45,172 nucleotides of DNA, from the NCBI GenBank assembly GCA_030601885.1, contig JAUWAU010000046.1, positions 1-45,172 on the forward strand, given 5' to 3'. The position numbers and the translations under genes were made by a program. This document shows positions 8,801 to 18,607 of this stretch, piece after piece (the stretch's first letter is position 1; each line of letters begins with the position of its first letter). The DNA is from Armatimonadota bacterium (lineage in GTDB: Bacteria > Armatimonadota > Zipacnadia > JAUWAU01). The notes below the pieces were generated by a model that worked only from the letters and a program-made list of their open reading frames with translations, made no database searches and was not told the DNA's origin.

Positions 8801-11800
8801 TGGGGGGACCAGCCACTACGTCAACGACGGCAGTACCGTGAATGACGTCTATTGCACCGCCCCTGGCAACGACGCAAACGACGGACTGACCCCGTCAACG
8901 CCAAAGGCCTCGATTCAGGCGATCATAGACACCTACGATCTGGAGCCCGGGGACACGGTGTACGTTGACACGGGGTACTACACATTGACCGCCGACGTCG
9001 AGGTGGGCATCCAGGATAGCGGCACTGCCTCTGGCTGGGTGCGTTTCGTCGGCTCGCCGCATCCTGACGGAACGACTCTGGACCGCAGTAGCACATCGTC
9101 CAACGTCAGATGCTGGTATCTGAATGGGTGCAACTATGTGACCGTGGAGGGCTTCGCCTGTACCGGTGCGACATGGGGCTACGGGATCGAGAGCTACGGT
9201 TCGGCCTGGTGCATTTTGGACGGGAACGAGTGTTACGGGAACAAGGACGGCATATACGTCCACGCGGGTAGAGAGAACAGTGTGGTGCACTGCATCCTGC
9301 ACGATAACGACTACTATGGCATCAACTCGCACATGCGTGGCGTGGTCCGCAACAACACCTGTTATGGCAATGGGATCGCCGGCCTGTACGCAGGCTCAGG
9401 CACGTACCGCAACAACATCCTGGTGGCCGACGGCACCGGCAAGTTCTGCCTGGCAGTTCCGTCCGGAAGCTCTCACCACTTGGACTACAACGATTATTGG
9501 ACCGAAAACGGCGCGAGTGTGTGCAACCACGGCGGCAGGTCCAGGACATTGGGGGCGTGGCAGAGCACTACGGGACGAGACACCCACAGCCTTCTGCGGG
9601 ACCCCGAATTTGTGGACCCCGGCGCGGGCGACTTCCACCTCGGGCCGAATAGCCCATCCATTGACGCCGGTGATGGGGCTGATTCCGTTGGAGAGGAGCC
9701 GGCACCCAACGGCGGACGGATCAACATGGGCGCATACGGCGGCACGAGCGACGCGACGATCAGCTTCTCCGGGCGGTTGCTGTCGCTGCTGAGTCTGACG
9801 GGCGGCGGCATATACAGCGGCACCCAGGAGGTCCGCTGGCTGGCCGCTGGGCAGGTATGGAGCGCTGGGGACACGGTCGCGATTGAGTATTCCGATGACA
9901 GCGGCCAGGACTGGCGCGACATCAGCGGCGCGCTCGACTTGCCGTATACAGCGGGCACATTCTCCTGGGACACGGCGACGTTACCGTGGGGAACGCAGTA
10001 CCGCATTTCGGTGACGTGCAACGAGGACGGAACGGTGCGAGACGAAAGCAGGTGGGACTTCACCATCCGCCACGAGCCGGTGGACTACTACGTCAACGAC
10101 GACAGCACGGTGAATGACGTCTATTGCATGGACGTTGGCGACGATGCGAACGACGGGGCCACGCCGGCGACGCCAAAGGCTTCGATTCAGGCGATCCTGG
10201 ATGCCTACGATCTGGAGCCGGGGGACACCGTGTACGTTGACACGGGGTACTACACATTGGCCACAGACATCGAGGTGGGCAGTCAGGACAGCGGCAGTGC
10301 CTCTGCCCCGTTGCGCTTTGTCGGCTCGACGCACCCTGACGGGACCACTGTGGACCGGAACAGCGCGTCCACTATCGCCAGATGCTGGTATCTGAATGGG
10401 TGCAGCTATGTGACCGTGGAGAGCTTCCGCTGCACGGGGGCGACAAACGGCTCTGGGATCGCCAGTTTGAGTGCTACCTCGTGCACATTTGAGCGGAACG
10501 AGTGCTACGGAAACAGGGATGGCATGTATATCCACGGCACCGACGTTATAGCGCAGCACTGCGTCGTGCGCGGCAACTCCCGTTATGGCATCTACTCGCC
10601 GGGAAGCTTTGTCTATCCGTTAGTTCGCAACAACACCTTTTATGACAATGGCATGGGCGGTGTGTACGCGAACACAGGCACGTACCGCAACAACATCCTG
10701 ATGGCGGACGGCAGCGGCAAGCACTGCTTAGAGATAGGATCTGCCGGCTCTCTCAACTCCGACTACAATGTCTTTCGGGCGGTGACTGGCGCGAGTGTGT
10801 TCAAACAGGGCGGTACGTCGAAGACGTTGTGGGAGTGGCAGAGCGCCACGCGACAGGACCTGCACAGTGTGTTGGCCGATCCGCTATTCGCCGACGCGGA
10901 CAATGGCGACTTCCATCTGAAGTCGGAGACGGGACGGTTCGTACCGGGCAGCGGCTGGGTCACGGATTCGGAGACTAGCCCGTGCATTGATCTGGGCCAT
11001 CCTGCGGACAGCGTGGGTTACGAGGAAGCTCCGAATGGCGGCCGGGTCAATCTGGGGGCCTATGGCGGGACGGCCGAGGCGTCGGGGAGCGCGCCGGGGC
11101 GGATACTCGTGCTCGCAACTCCGTACGGGGGTGAGACGTGGTCGGGGGTGTGTCCTGTCCGCTGGTTCACAGCAGGACAGGGATGGAGCGCCGGGGACAA
11201 AGTGACGCTTGAGTATTCCGCTGACAGCGGGGACACGTGGGTCGGAATCGAAATGAACGGCGTGCCGTACCAGCTTGGCGAGTTCGCCTGGGACACCACC
11301 GCTGTGCCCAACTGCGTCCATCACCGCATACGCGTGGCCTACAAAGACGATCCAGCCGTGCACGGGGAAAGCGAGAGCGACTTCGCCATTAGCAACCGTG
11401 GCCACGATTATTACGTCAACGACGACAGCACAGTCAACGATGTCTATTGCACGGACGTTGGCGACGATGCCAACGACGGGGCCACGCCGGCGACGCCGAA
11501 GGCTTCCATACAGGCGATCCTGGATGCCTACGATCTGGAGCCGGGGGACACCGTGTATGTTGACACGGGGTACTACACATTGGCCACAGATATCGTGGTG
11601 GGCAGTCAGGACAGCGGCAGCGCTTCTGCCCCGTTGCGCTTTGTCGGCTCGACGCACCCTGACGGGACCACTGTGGACCGGAACAGCGCGTCCAGTATCG
11701 CCACATGCTGGTATCTGTATGGATGCAGCTATGTGACCGTGGAGGGCTTCCGCTGCACGGGGGCGACGAAGGGCCGTGGGATCTACGGTTCTGGTGTGAC

Positions 11801-14800
11801 CTCGTGCACTTTGGACCGGAACGAATGCTATGGAAACACGTACGGCATGTACATCGGTAGCGGCGTTACTGTGCAGCACTGCATCCTGCGCGGCAACTCC
11901 GCTCATGGCATCTACTCGCCGGGAAGCTTTGCCTATCCGTTAGTTCGCAACAACACGTGTTATGGCAATGGATCGGCCGGCGTATACGCAGTTACAGGCA
12001 CGTACCGCAACAACATCCTGGTGGCTGACGGCAGCGGCAAGCACTGCTTAGAGATAGGATCTGCCGGCTCTCTCAACTCCGACTACAATGTCTTTCGGGC
12101 GGTGAATGGCGCGAGTGTGTTCAAACAGGGCACTACGTCGAAGACGTTGTGGGAGTGGCAGAGCGCCACGGGACAGGACCTGCACAGTGTGTTGGCCGAT
12201 CCGCTGTTCGCCGACGCGGACAATGGCGACTTTCACCTGAAATCCGAGACGGGACGGTTCGTACCGGGCAGCGGCTGGGTCACGGATTCGGAGACTAGCC
12301 CGTGCATTGATCTGGGCCATCCGGCCGACAGCGTAGCCGACGAGCAATCCCCCAATGGCGGCCGGGTCAATCTGGGGGCCTATGGCGGGACGGCGGAAGC
12401 GTCGCAGAGCCGCACCACGAAAGCTCTGCGCCTGGTCGCGCCGAAGGGCGGAGAGGTCTGGGCAGAGGAACGGCCTGTGCGCTGGCTGGCCGAGGGCGTG
12501 GGTTGGGATCCCAATTCGGACGGCGTGACCATCGCGCTTTCCGACGACGGAGGCATGACATGGGAGGACCTGGTTGGCCGCCCGGGCGTGGGCGCGGGCG
12601 CGCCTGAATGGTGGTGGGACACGACCACCGTGCCCAATGGGACAAGCTACCGTGTGCGGGCGACCTCCGGGTCGTACTCCGACAGTTCCGACGCCGACTT
12701 CACCATTGACAACGCTCCCGCCGCCGCCTACTACGTCAACGACGACAGCACGCTGAATGACGTCTATTGCACAGGCGTTGGCAACGATGCGAACGACGGC
12801 CTCTCGCCGGCCACCCCTAAGGCAACCATACAGGCGGTCCTCGACGCCTATGACCTCGGACAGGATTCAATCGTCTTCGTGGATACCGGAACATATCTGT
12901 TGGATACGGCGATCACGATCACAAGCAATGACACCGGCGTGGGATTGGTCGGCGCCGGAACGTGTCCGCCAACTCTGACGGTACTGGATCGGCAAGTGCC
13001 GGACCGGTCATCCGGAAGCTGCATCTTGATGTCCCCTGACTGCAAGACGGCGATCAAGCAGTTCGTCTTCCGCAACGCCAACAATGGTGTTGCCTTCGCT
13101 GGATACGGCGATCGCGCAGCGCAGATCCTGAACAACAGGATGGAGGGATGCGGAATCGAGTTGCAGTCCTACAGCGTGTCGAGCGCGTGGCCAATCACCA
13201 TCCACGGGAACACGTGTTCATCCATCGACCTAACCGGCGGTACGTGCACCATCACGAACAACTCGGTGTATCCGGGAAGCCTGGTGCTCCGTAACATCCA
13301 TTCCTCCTCGAAGCTGCGGCACAACATCGTGTGGACCCACGGCGCTGGCCAGGCGTGCATCTATTGGAGACTGGCGGGCAGCCTGGCAGCCTTCGAGGGC
13401 TTCAGCGACTACAATCTGCTCCGAGCAACCGCGGGAGCAATCACTGCCCGCGTTACAGCCTCGGGCGGCTTTGATGCCGCCTTTGCGACACTACCCGAGT
13501 GGCGGAGCTTCATTGGCGCGGACGCCCACAGTATTAGCGCGAGTCCTGGCTTCGCCAACCCGTTGGCGTGGGACTTCCATCTGGAGAGTGCCGCTGGCCG
13601 GTACGATCCCACGACAGGACTGCCACCCACGGATCCCTCGGCGTGGGTCACTGACTCCAACACCAGTCTGGCTATTGACGCCGGGCGCCCCACGGATTCG
13701 GTGGGCACAGAGACCCCGCCTACGGGTGGCCGCTTGAACCTCGGGGCCTTCGGGGGAACTGGCGAGGCTTCACGCAGCGTCACGGCGCCGCGCATCGTGG
13801 AGATCCTCACGCCAGATGGCGCTGAGGTCTGGACGAACACGCAGGCGATAGAGCTGCGGACCTCCGGAAGCGCCTGGCAGGCAGGCGACACCTTGCGGCT
13901 GGAGTACTCGCCGGACGCTGGAGCGACGTGGCAGGATATCGAGAGCGCGGACGCCGTGGCATGTAATCAGTCCCGGTTCTGGTGGGACACCCGCGACGTG
14001 CCTAACGGCTACGGCTACCTGGTGCGGGTGACGTGTGTGCAGGATGAGGCAGTGCAGGATGTCTCGGATGGGTACTTCGCGGTCGGCAACGACACCGGTG
14101 GCGCATGGAGTTTGTACGTGGCCACGACCGGGGTGGATGACGAGCTTTATGGCATCGCTGCGCAGCCTTTCCGCACGGTCGGCCACGCGCTGGGTGTGGC
14201 CGAGGGCACTGAGGGCGCACCGGTCGATATTCACGTCGCTGCCGGGACGTATGTCGAACGAGTCGCCATGGACCCGTGGGTCAACCTTCTTGGTGGGTAC
14301 AGCGCGGCTCACTGGAGCCGGGATATCGCAGTCAACGAGACCATTCTGGATGGCAGCGCCGGCGGGAGCGTGGTCACAGGAGCCGACAACGCCCTCATCG
14401 AGGGATTCACCATCACCAATGGCAGCGCCACCTCTGGCGGCGGCATCTTCTGTGATCGCACATCCCCAACCATTCGGCACAATCGCATCCGCGACAATGT
14501 GGCAACGGGCGCTGGCGGCGGTATCAGTTGCTACAGTTCTTGGCCGACGATCAGCAATAACGTGATCGGCCACAACTCGGCGAAGGATGGCGGTGGCATC
14601 AGGTGCTACTTATCCCCAGCCATCATCGACGGTAACACGATTGCGAACAACTTAGCCAGTGCGTGTGGCGGAGGTCTTTACTTAGCGTATGGGGCTCCCA
14701 TCATCAGTAACACCGTCATCGCCTTCAACTCAGCCAGTGCCAACGGCGGGGGCGTACGTTGCTCCTCGAGTTCGCCGAGCATCACCTACTGCGACGTATA

Positions 14801-16754
14801 CGGCAATACGCCCGACAAGTACTATGGAATACCCGACCCGACGGGAACCAATGGCAACGTGTCCGTTGATCCGCTGTTTGCCGAGGCTGACAATGCCGAC
14901 TATCATCTCAAGTCTACCATCGGACGCTGGGATCCGGGCGCCGGCGCCTGGGTCACTGACACGGAATACAGCCCCTCCATAGATGCAGGCGATGAGTCCT
15001 CGGACTACTCCAACGAGCTCGAGCCCAACGGCGACCGGATCAATATGGGCGCGTACGGCAACACTGCGCAGGCGTCAAAGAGCGATGAGGTGGCGCCGGA
15101 GGTGCTGAGCGCCACGTACGTGGATGACATTCACGTGGACGTGGAGTTCGGCGAGCAGGTCGATAGGACAACGACGCAGGAGGTCGGCAATTACAGTATC
15201 GAGCAGCCCCATCTGGATGTGACGGCGGCCGTCCTGGATGTAGACAACAAGACGGCGCATCTGACCGTCGGCCAGCAGGCGGAGGACACGACGTACACGG
15301 TGACGGTGAGCAGCGTGGAGGATCTGGCGGGCAATCGCATCGTGTCCGGCAGCGGCGACACTGCCCAGTGGAGAATGCCCCAGGCGACGCACGAACTGGC
15401 CGCGACGGGCTATTACATGATTTCGTTTCCACTGACGCCCATCTCCGCGACGGTGCACGACCTGCTCTGCGACGATCTGGGCGATGGCAATTACTACATG
15501 TGGTGGTGGTGGGCCGGCGGCTACCAGACGGTACCGACGGCACAGCCGGAATGCGAGTACACCACTCTAGGCCTGCAGCGGGGCTATTGGCTGCTGGCTG
15601 CGGCAGCGACGCTGGACATCTGGGGCACTCCGCCGAGCTGGGATCAGACGATCCCGCTGAAGACAGGCTGGAACATGATCGCGGCGCCGTTCGAGGCTAC
15701 CATGGACAGCCTGCAGGTGGACAAGGACGGCGATGTGCGTGGGCTCGCCGATGCGCAGGCAGCCGGATGGGTGCTGGCGACGTTCTACTACTCGCACGAC
15801 GGCACTGGCAGCTACAGTAGGATCACCATCGGGCAGGACCCGCCGGACACGCTGTCGCTGTGGTATGGCTACTGGGTGCTAGCGGGCCTGGAGTGTTCGC
15901 TCATCGTCCCTGCTCCAGCGGGCGGATCGGTCGCCACAGCATTGCAACACGACTCTGTGCCACCTGTTTGGGCCTTCGACATTGAGGTCATTGGCGGAGA
16001 GTCTGCCGACAGAATCACCGTAGCGGCGGCCGATTCCGCTTCCGACGACTTCGACGGTTTTGGGCTGGATCAGCCCAAGCCTCCCGCGCCGCCCGGCGAA
16101 GGGAGATTGCGGATGGTGCTCAGAGCCGAAGGCTGGCGGGGGACGGAGCCCCCGCCCTACAACAAGGCACCCGGCCGACAGATGCCGTGGGCGTCTCAGC
16201 TGGCGACTGAAACGAAGAGCTCCGCGCAAGATGTACTGGAGTGGAACTTCACGATCACGGGTGGCCGGGAGGGTGAGCCGGTCAGGCTCACCTGGCCGGA
16301 CCTGAGCCGACTGCCCAAGGATCGGGTTGCGATCCTCACGGATCGCGACAGTGGAGCGCGCACGTCCATGCGGAGCCGGGCCCAGTACGAATTTGAGGCG
16401 CCGAGCTCGGGCGCGAGCCGCAGCTTCACGGTGAGCGTCAAGCCCGCTCAGCAAGGGGCGCTGCTGATCAGCGGCCTCAGCGCGGTGCCTACTCGCGGCG
16501 GCACGTGGGACATCGGCTTCAGCCTCTCGGCGGACGCCACCGTGACGGCTCGCGTGTACAACGTCGCCGGACGCCTCGTGGGCGACATCGCAAACGGCAG
16601 CGCGCTGGCCCGCGGCCGGGCGTCGCTGCCTTGGAACGGACGCGGTGTCACCGACACCCACGTGCCCAGCGGCACCTACCTGCTCCGCGTCACCGCCCGC
16701 ACCGAAGATGGCGAGCAGGCGTCGGCGGTGACATTGATGCAGGTTAGACGATAG
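5853..16754 (+). CDS. Giant secreted protein: papain-like protease + tandem beta-helix/Ig modules + FlgD-like C-terminus
   Basis: 3,633 residues from ATG 5853; an upstream in-frame ATG at 5808 would put 15 polar residues before the signal peptide (LCFLAGLGLLCAAG). Residues 170-380 are a C1A papain-like domain with all catalytic residues: Q in VGDQGIQGSCGPWSVG, Cys185, His343 (GGHAVTVVGYDD) and Asn365 (FKIVNSWDSTWGSRGFAYM). Five modules then start near residues 534, 988, 1411, 1852 and 2292, each with a YYVNDDSTVNDVYC-like opening, a DUF1565/NosD-type right-handed beta-helix, a choice-of-anchor-Q-like NMGAYGGT close and a Kre9/KNH-like Ig domain (PNGGETW). A sixth beta-helix (about 2754-3070), an SbsA-like Ig domain (about 3080), a beta-rich region and a FlgD_ig domain (about 3550-3633) follow. 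Probably cell-surface or exported, binding or trimming a polymer or protein; the substrate is unknown. Confidence 0.85.
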   Translation: MRGTTAGTKRIAGPALKLCFLAGLGLLCAAGPLARQAERRLSSNRATYVAKSADQVATGRTAQAASRDDPSGKSGIGAIAQLPGTLPPPTRPAGGAKKAGPIGPVVDPNASVAEADLKRVRAGLAATFQGRRVHKLGLLPSSSKPGIYRGKPARPLLRPLDALPTAVDHSAALPPVGDQGIQGSCGPWSVGYYYKSFQEQNEHGWDVRTPDHQFSPSFLYNQVAPFDEGTTFDELFNLLLDQGCGTLSDWPYNETDYTTWPPYNAFLNGLPYRIQTYTRLGDRVTPGIINAMKSRLAAGDLCVIGFPVYRPTPSTPGLFDILDAENYFYEMPGDDDVYNAGGHAVTVVGYDDAVFDGRGGFKIVNSWDSTWGSRGFAYMSYQFISALVFDVYAMADRIGYQPTAVASFALQHTWWQWNYDNVTVSIGVGPTDAPLWSKVFITGLERSSLAVDMAVDITEGDMWLPPGWEEDGDYRWWIEVQDHAAEDVGNLTVFEIGFDGGTYSCAVVLPIVGPFPRGTVYAYIPPGDAASPNYYVNDDSTAGDRYCTAPGNDANDGLSPATPKRNVQPIIDCYTLKAGDTVWMDTGTYNLSADITLNYLDKGVSGNPIRFVGAIGLNGEPSTVLDRGAGGGVSFNITDGTRSVQLENLQIRGGDSGVRCNGAWDYQDKGLTFQNVDISNTSGYVFDLYRAQGVVLKKCRMHGFGGSSGVYLYQGTVTLHQSVVAAPGGKRCVLVKGSGSYYGTSAHLTLTNSILTASGSGGECVRLVLANYGYLSAGRFNDLFATDGAVIGFTPDGTNISVDPLFFDPDNGDFHLKSSAGRWDPSAGGGAGDWVTTDAENSPCIDAGDISAHVGDESSPNGGRINMGTYGGTQWASKSPPARHIAVVRPNGGETWTGVHEVAWETWGAGWVDADMVTLEYWDGTDWHLLNAGSDSLPCNVGSREWNVNGPGITPGPGFKVRVTANADAAVFDESDGEFTIEAGGTSHYVNDGSTVNDVYCTAPGNDANDGLTPSTPKASIQAIIDTYDLEPGDTVYVDTGYYTLTADVEVGIQDSGTASGWVRFVGSPHPDGTTLDRSSTSSNVRCWYLNGCNYVTVEGFACTGATWGYGIESYGSAWCILDGNECYGNKDGIYVHAGRENSVVHCILHDNDYYGINSHMRGVVRNNTCYGNGIAGLYAGSGTYRNNILVADGTGKFCLAVPSGSSHHLDYNDYWTENGASVCNHGGRSRTLGAWQSTTGRDTHSLLRDPEFVDPGAGDFHLGPNSPSIDAGDGADSVGEEPAPNGGRINMGAYGGTSDATISFSGRLLSLLSLTGGGIYSGTQEVRWLAAGQVWSAGDTVAIEYSDDSGQDWRDISGALDLPYTAGTFSWDTATLPWGTQYRISVTCNEDGTVRDESRWDFTIRHEPVDYYVNDDSTVNDVYCMDVGDDANDGATPATPKASIQAILDAYDLEPGDTVYVDTGYYTLATDIEVGSQDSGSASAPLRFVGSTHPDGTTVDRNSASTIARCWYLNGCSYVTVESFRCTGATNGSGIASLSATSCTFERNECYGNRDGMYIHGTDVIAQHCVVRGNSRYGIYSPGSFVYPLVRNNTFYDNGMGGVYANTGTYRNNILMADGSGKHCLEIGSAGSLNSDYNVFRAVTGASVFKQGGTSKTLWEWQSATRQDLHSVLADPLFADADNGDFHLKSETGRFVPGSGWVTDSETSPCIDLGHPADSVGYEEAPNGGRVNLGAYGGTAEASGSAPGRILVLATPYGGETWSGVCPVRWFTAGQGWSAGDKVTLEYSADSGDTWVGIEMNGVPYQLGEFAWDTTAVPNCVHHRIRVAYKDDPAVHGESESDFAISNRGHDYYVNDDSTVNDVYCTDVGDDANDGATPATPKASIQAILDAYDLEPGDTVYVDTGYYTLATDIVVGSQDSGSASAPLRFVGSTHPDGTTVDRNSASSIATCWYLYGCSYVTVEGFRCTGATKGRGIYGSGVTSCTLDRNECYGNTYGMYIGSGVTVQHCILRGNSAHGIYSPGSFAYPLVRNNTCYGNGSAGVYAVTGTYRNNILVADGSGKHCLEIGSAGSLNSDYNVFRAVNGASVFKQGTTSKTLWEWQSATGQDLHSVLADPLFADADNGDFHLKSETGRFVPGSGWVTDSETSPCIDLGHPADSVADEQSPNGGRVNLGAYGGTAEASQSRTTKALRLVAPKGGEVWAEERPVRWLAEGVGWDPNSDGVTIALSDDGGMTWEDLVGRPGVGAGAPEWWWDTTTVPNGTSYRVRATSGSYSDSSDADFTIDNAPAAAYYVNDDSTLNDVYCTGVGNDANDGLSPATPKATIQAVLDAYDLGQDSIVFVDTGTYLLDTAITITSNDTGVGLVGAGTCPPTLTVLDRQVPDRSSGSCILMSPDCKTAIKQFVFRNANNGVAFAGYGDRAAQILNNRMEGCGIELQSYSVSSAWPITIHGNTCSSIDLTGGTCTITNNSVYPGSLVLRNIHSSSKLRHNIVWTHGAGQACIYWRLAGSLAAFEGFSDYNLLRATAGAITARVTASGGFDAAFATLPEWRSFIGADAHSISASPGFANPLAWDFHLESAAGRYDPTTGLPPTDPSAWVTDSNTSLAIDAGRPTDSVGTETPPTGGRLNLGAFGGTGEASRSVTAPRIVEILTPDGAEVWTNTQAIELRTSGSAWQAGDTLRLEYSPDAGATWQDIESADAVACNQSRFWWDTRDVPNGYGYLVRVTCVQDEAVQDVSDGYFAVGNDTGGAWSLYVATTGVDDELYGIAAQPFRTVGHALGVAEGTEGAPVDIHVAAGTYVERVAMDPWVNLLGGYSAAHWSRDIAVNETILDGSAGGSVVTGADNALIEGFTITNGSATSGGGIFCDRTSPTIRHNRIRDNVATGAGGGISCYSSWPTISNNVIGHNSAKDGGGIRCYLSPAIIDGNTIANNLASACGGGLYLAYGAPIISNTVIAFNSASANGGGVRCSSSSPSITYCDVYGNTPDKYYGIPDPTGTNGNVSVDPLFAEADNADYHLKSTIGRWDPGAGAWVTDTEYSPSIDAGDESSDYSNELEPNGDRINMGAYGNTAQASKSDEVAPEVLSATYVDDIHVDVEFGEQVDRTTTQEVGNYSIEQPHLDVTAAVLDVDNKTAHLTVGQQAEDTTYTVTVSSVEDLAGNRIVSGSGDTAQWRMPQATHELAATGYYMISFPLTPISATVHDLLCDDLGDGNYYMWWWWAGGYQTVPTAQPECEYTTLGLQRGYWLLAAAATLDIWGTPPSWDQTIPLKTGWNMIAAPFEATMDSLQVDKDGDVRGLADAQAAGWVLATFYYSHDGTGSYSRITIGQDPPDTLSLWYGYWVLAGLECSLIVPAPAGGSVATALQHDSVPPVWAFDIEVIGGESADRITVAAADSASDDFDGFGLDQPKPPAPPGEGRLRMVLRAEGWRGTEPPPYNKAPGRQMPWASQLATETKSSAQDVLEWNFTITGGREGEPVRLTWPDLSRLPKDRVAILTDRDSGARTSMRSRAQYEFEAPSSGASRSFTVSVKPAQQGALLISGLSAVPTRGGTWDIGFSLSADATVTARVYNVAGRLVGDIANGSALARGRASLPWNGRGVTDTHVPSGTYLLRVTARTEDGEQASAVTLMQVRR
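10083..12410 (+). repeat. Two near-identical tandem modules inside the giant gene
   Basis: Modules starting at 10083 and 11406 repeat at about 1,320-1,323 bp (440-441 codons). Long stretches are almost unchanged at DNA level, including silent positions: for example 10709-11087 against 12029-12407, and the YVNDDSTVNDVYC openings. The modules at 8814, 12726 and 7452 are related but clearly diverged. This points to a recent in-frame duplication or gene conversion that expanded the protein. Confidence 0.85.
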
Positions 16755-17741
16755 CATGTCCTGAGACGGCGAAGCTTGGGAGCAACCGTTGCGGCGTGCC
16801 TGCCGGTCCGTCAGGCTATCTGCGTGACACGTCCCAAGGGAAGCCTTTTGTGAGCCATATGCCCGTGACGGGGCCCACGGCACTACGCGGTGGGGGGGGG
16901 AGGGCGGATAGGCAGTTTGGGGAGGGGTGGATCGGTCATCCTTGCTCTGCAACATGCACCAGAGGCCACTCCCTGCAGCCAGAAGGCGCTGTCAGGAGGC
17001 GAGACGGCTTGTCGGACATGGCGAGCCCGTCGCTCGCTCCTTTGGCACAAACATGTAGTAGCAGCCACTTCGTGCAGCCACACTCAGCTATGCGGCTCGT
17101 TCACGACGACTGAGCCGCGTCCGCCTGGCCGCATGGTACGCACGCACACGCTCCGCCGCGGCATGCCTCTGCTTCTCCGAGCCCGTAGGCCTTCGCGTCA
17201 CCTTGAGCAGATCAGCCACGGCTAGAGCTCTGACGGAAAGCGGAGCAGGTGCTCATCCCCGGAGCGGCACGCTTTACTGTCTCGGGCAGCTTGATTCCGC
17301 TTGGGGGTTGCACGGTTGCAGTACTGCCGAGGGGGATACCACCCCCTCCCCCCGGACACGCACTCACTATGTCTCCGGGCGGCGCTTCTCGCGAAGTGCG
17401 GAAGAGAAGATCTCGCGCTGCGCTCTCCGTGGCTTTCCTTTCGCTTTCTCTGCTCGATAGCCCCCGAGCATACCCCGGGCGTGGATGAGACGTTGGCCCG
17501 GCTGATACCCCCCCTGCGCGCCTACGGGTTCCGGTGTGTGGTCGAGCTGGAAAAGCAGTCTTGACCCTCCGGTCTAGGCGGACGATGGCGCACTCTCCGC
17601 CAGAGACATCTCGGTGCGCTGTTGCCTGCAGGTGCGAATTCCCGTGATGCCGAAGACAGGAGATGCCTGTGGAGGCCCGACACTTGGGGGCTGTACAGGA
17701 CAGAAGCGGCAACGGGCGGGGCTCTAACGCAAGCGAGGTGA
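16755..17741. other. About 1 kb intergenic region, no convincing gene
   Basis: Short open frames on both strands show no domain, signal peptide or good ribosome site. A G-run lies near 16890. One frame ends with TPGVDETLARLIPPLRAYGF and stops at 17562-17564, which looks protein-like and may be the tail of another lost gene. No clear terminator hairpin follows the giant gene. Confidence 0.4.
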
Positions 17742-17789
17742 ACACCACTGCGACGCCCATGGATTCCGGCTCTAACCGGAATTGCCGCG

Positions 17790-18584
17790 GTGCTGCTCGC
17801 GTTGTCTGTCTACAACTACGTTTCCTACAGAGCGGACAACCGGGCGTTCGCGAAGATCGCCCGCCGGGTTTGCGTAGGGCGCTCCGGGGATCGAGAGCGG
17901 CTCGAGGCCCTCGCGTCGTGGGCGCATACGGAGATCGCTCCCAGGCGCTCCATCCCCCTGGTCACGCCGCCGCTGCACGTGCGCGTCGCGGAGAAGCTGT
18001 TCACCTCGTTTCCGCGCCGCGCGCTCGAGGGCCGCGTCCACTGCGGCAGCGCCTCCAACCTCTTCCTCGCAGTGGCAGGTCAAGCCGGCCTCGACTGCCG
18101 CATCGCCTGTCTTCATCACACTGAGAACGTGGCCGGGGAGCCGCCGAGTCACGTGGTTGTGGAGTGCCGGGTGGACGGGCGTTGGGTCGTTGCCGATCCT
18201 GTCTACGGCGTCCTGTATCGACTTCCAGACGGGCAGTTGGCGCAGGTCAAGAGCCTCGAGTCGAATCCTCAGCTCGTCGCCGCCCAGACGCCGGACGACT
18301 ACTCGCTGGAGTACTACAACTTCCGCCACGTGACCCGGATGAACTGGAAGGCAGTCCCTGTCGTGCTGCCGCTGACCTATCGTGTACTCAAGGCGGTAAA
18401 GGGAGAGTCAGTGAGCGAAGTGCGCCTCCCCGCCATGCGTCGCCGACCGCGGCTGCAGTTGACGTGGTTGTGCCTGTTCCTTGCGGTGGGGCTGCTTGCC
18501 ATTCCTCCGGTCGTGGCACGGCGGCGGGCACGGGCCAGCGAGCAGTGGGAGCGGGACGAAAGTGCCGCGGAAGAGGATGCATGA
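17790..18584 (+). CDS. Membrane-anchored transglutaminase-like protein
   Basis: 264 residues from GTG 17790. The start is uncertain: the frame is open back to 17742, and the extra codons (PWIPALTGIAAV) would complete an N-terminal membrane helix, so a non-ATG start near 17748 is possible. The core has a transglutaminase/papain-like triad: Cys85 in VHCGSASNLF, His121 in PSHVVVECRVDGRW and Asp136 in VVADPVYG. A second membrane helix lies near residues 223-243 (LTWLCLFLAVGLLAIPPVV), followed by a charged cytoplasmic-type tail. Such proteins act as peptidases or cross-linkers outside the membrane. No obvious partner: a decayed sulfatase follows. Confidence 0.65.
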   Translation: MLLALSVYNYVSYRADNRAFAKIARRVCVGRSGDRERLEALASWAHTEIAPRRSIPLVTPPLHVRVAEKLFTSFPRRALEGRVHCGSASNLFLAVAGQAGLDCRIACLHHTENVAGEPPSHVVVECRVDGRWVVADPVYGVLYRLPDGQLAQVKSLESNPQLVAAQTPDDYSLEYYNFRHVTRMNWKAVPVVLPLTYRVLKAVKGESVSEVRLPAMRRRPRLQLTWLCLFLAVGLLAIPPVVARRRARASEQWERDESAAEEDA

Positions 18585-18607
18585 GAAGTCTGGCTCTGGC
18601 TTCGTGA

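Noticed and set aside
7452..15000. Regular repeats suggesting a CRISPR array or satellite
   Set aside because: The repeats are in-frame coding modules of over 1 kb; no short direct repeats with spacers.
16885..16925. G-rich run as a regulatory quadruplex
   Set aside because: A single homopolymer-like run in a non-coding stretch with no gene directly downstream; not enough to support a function.
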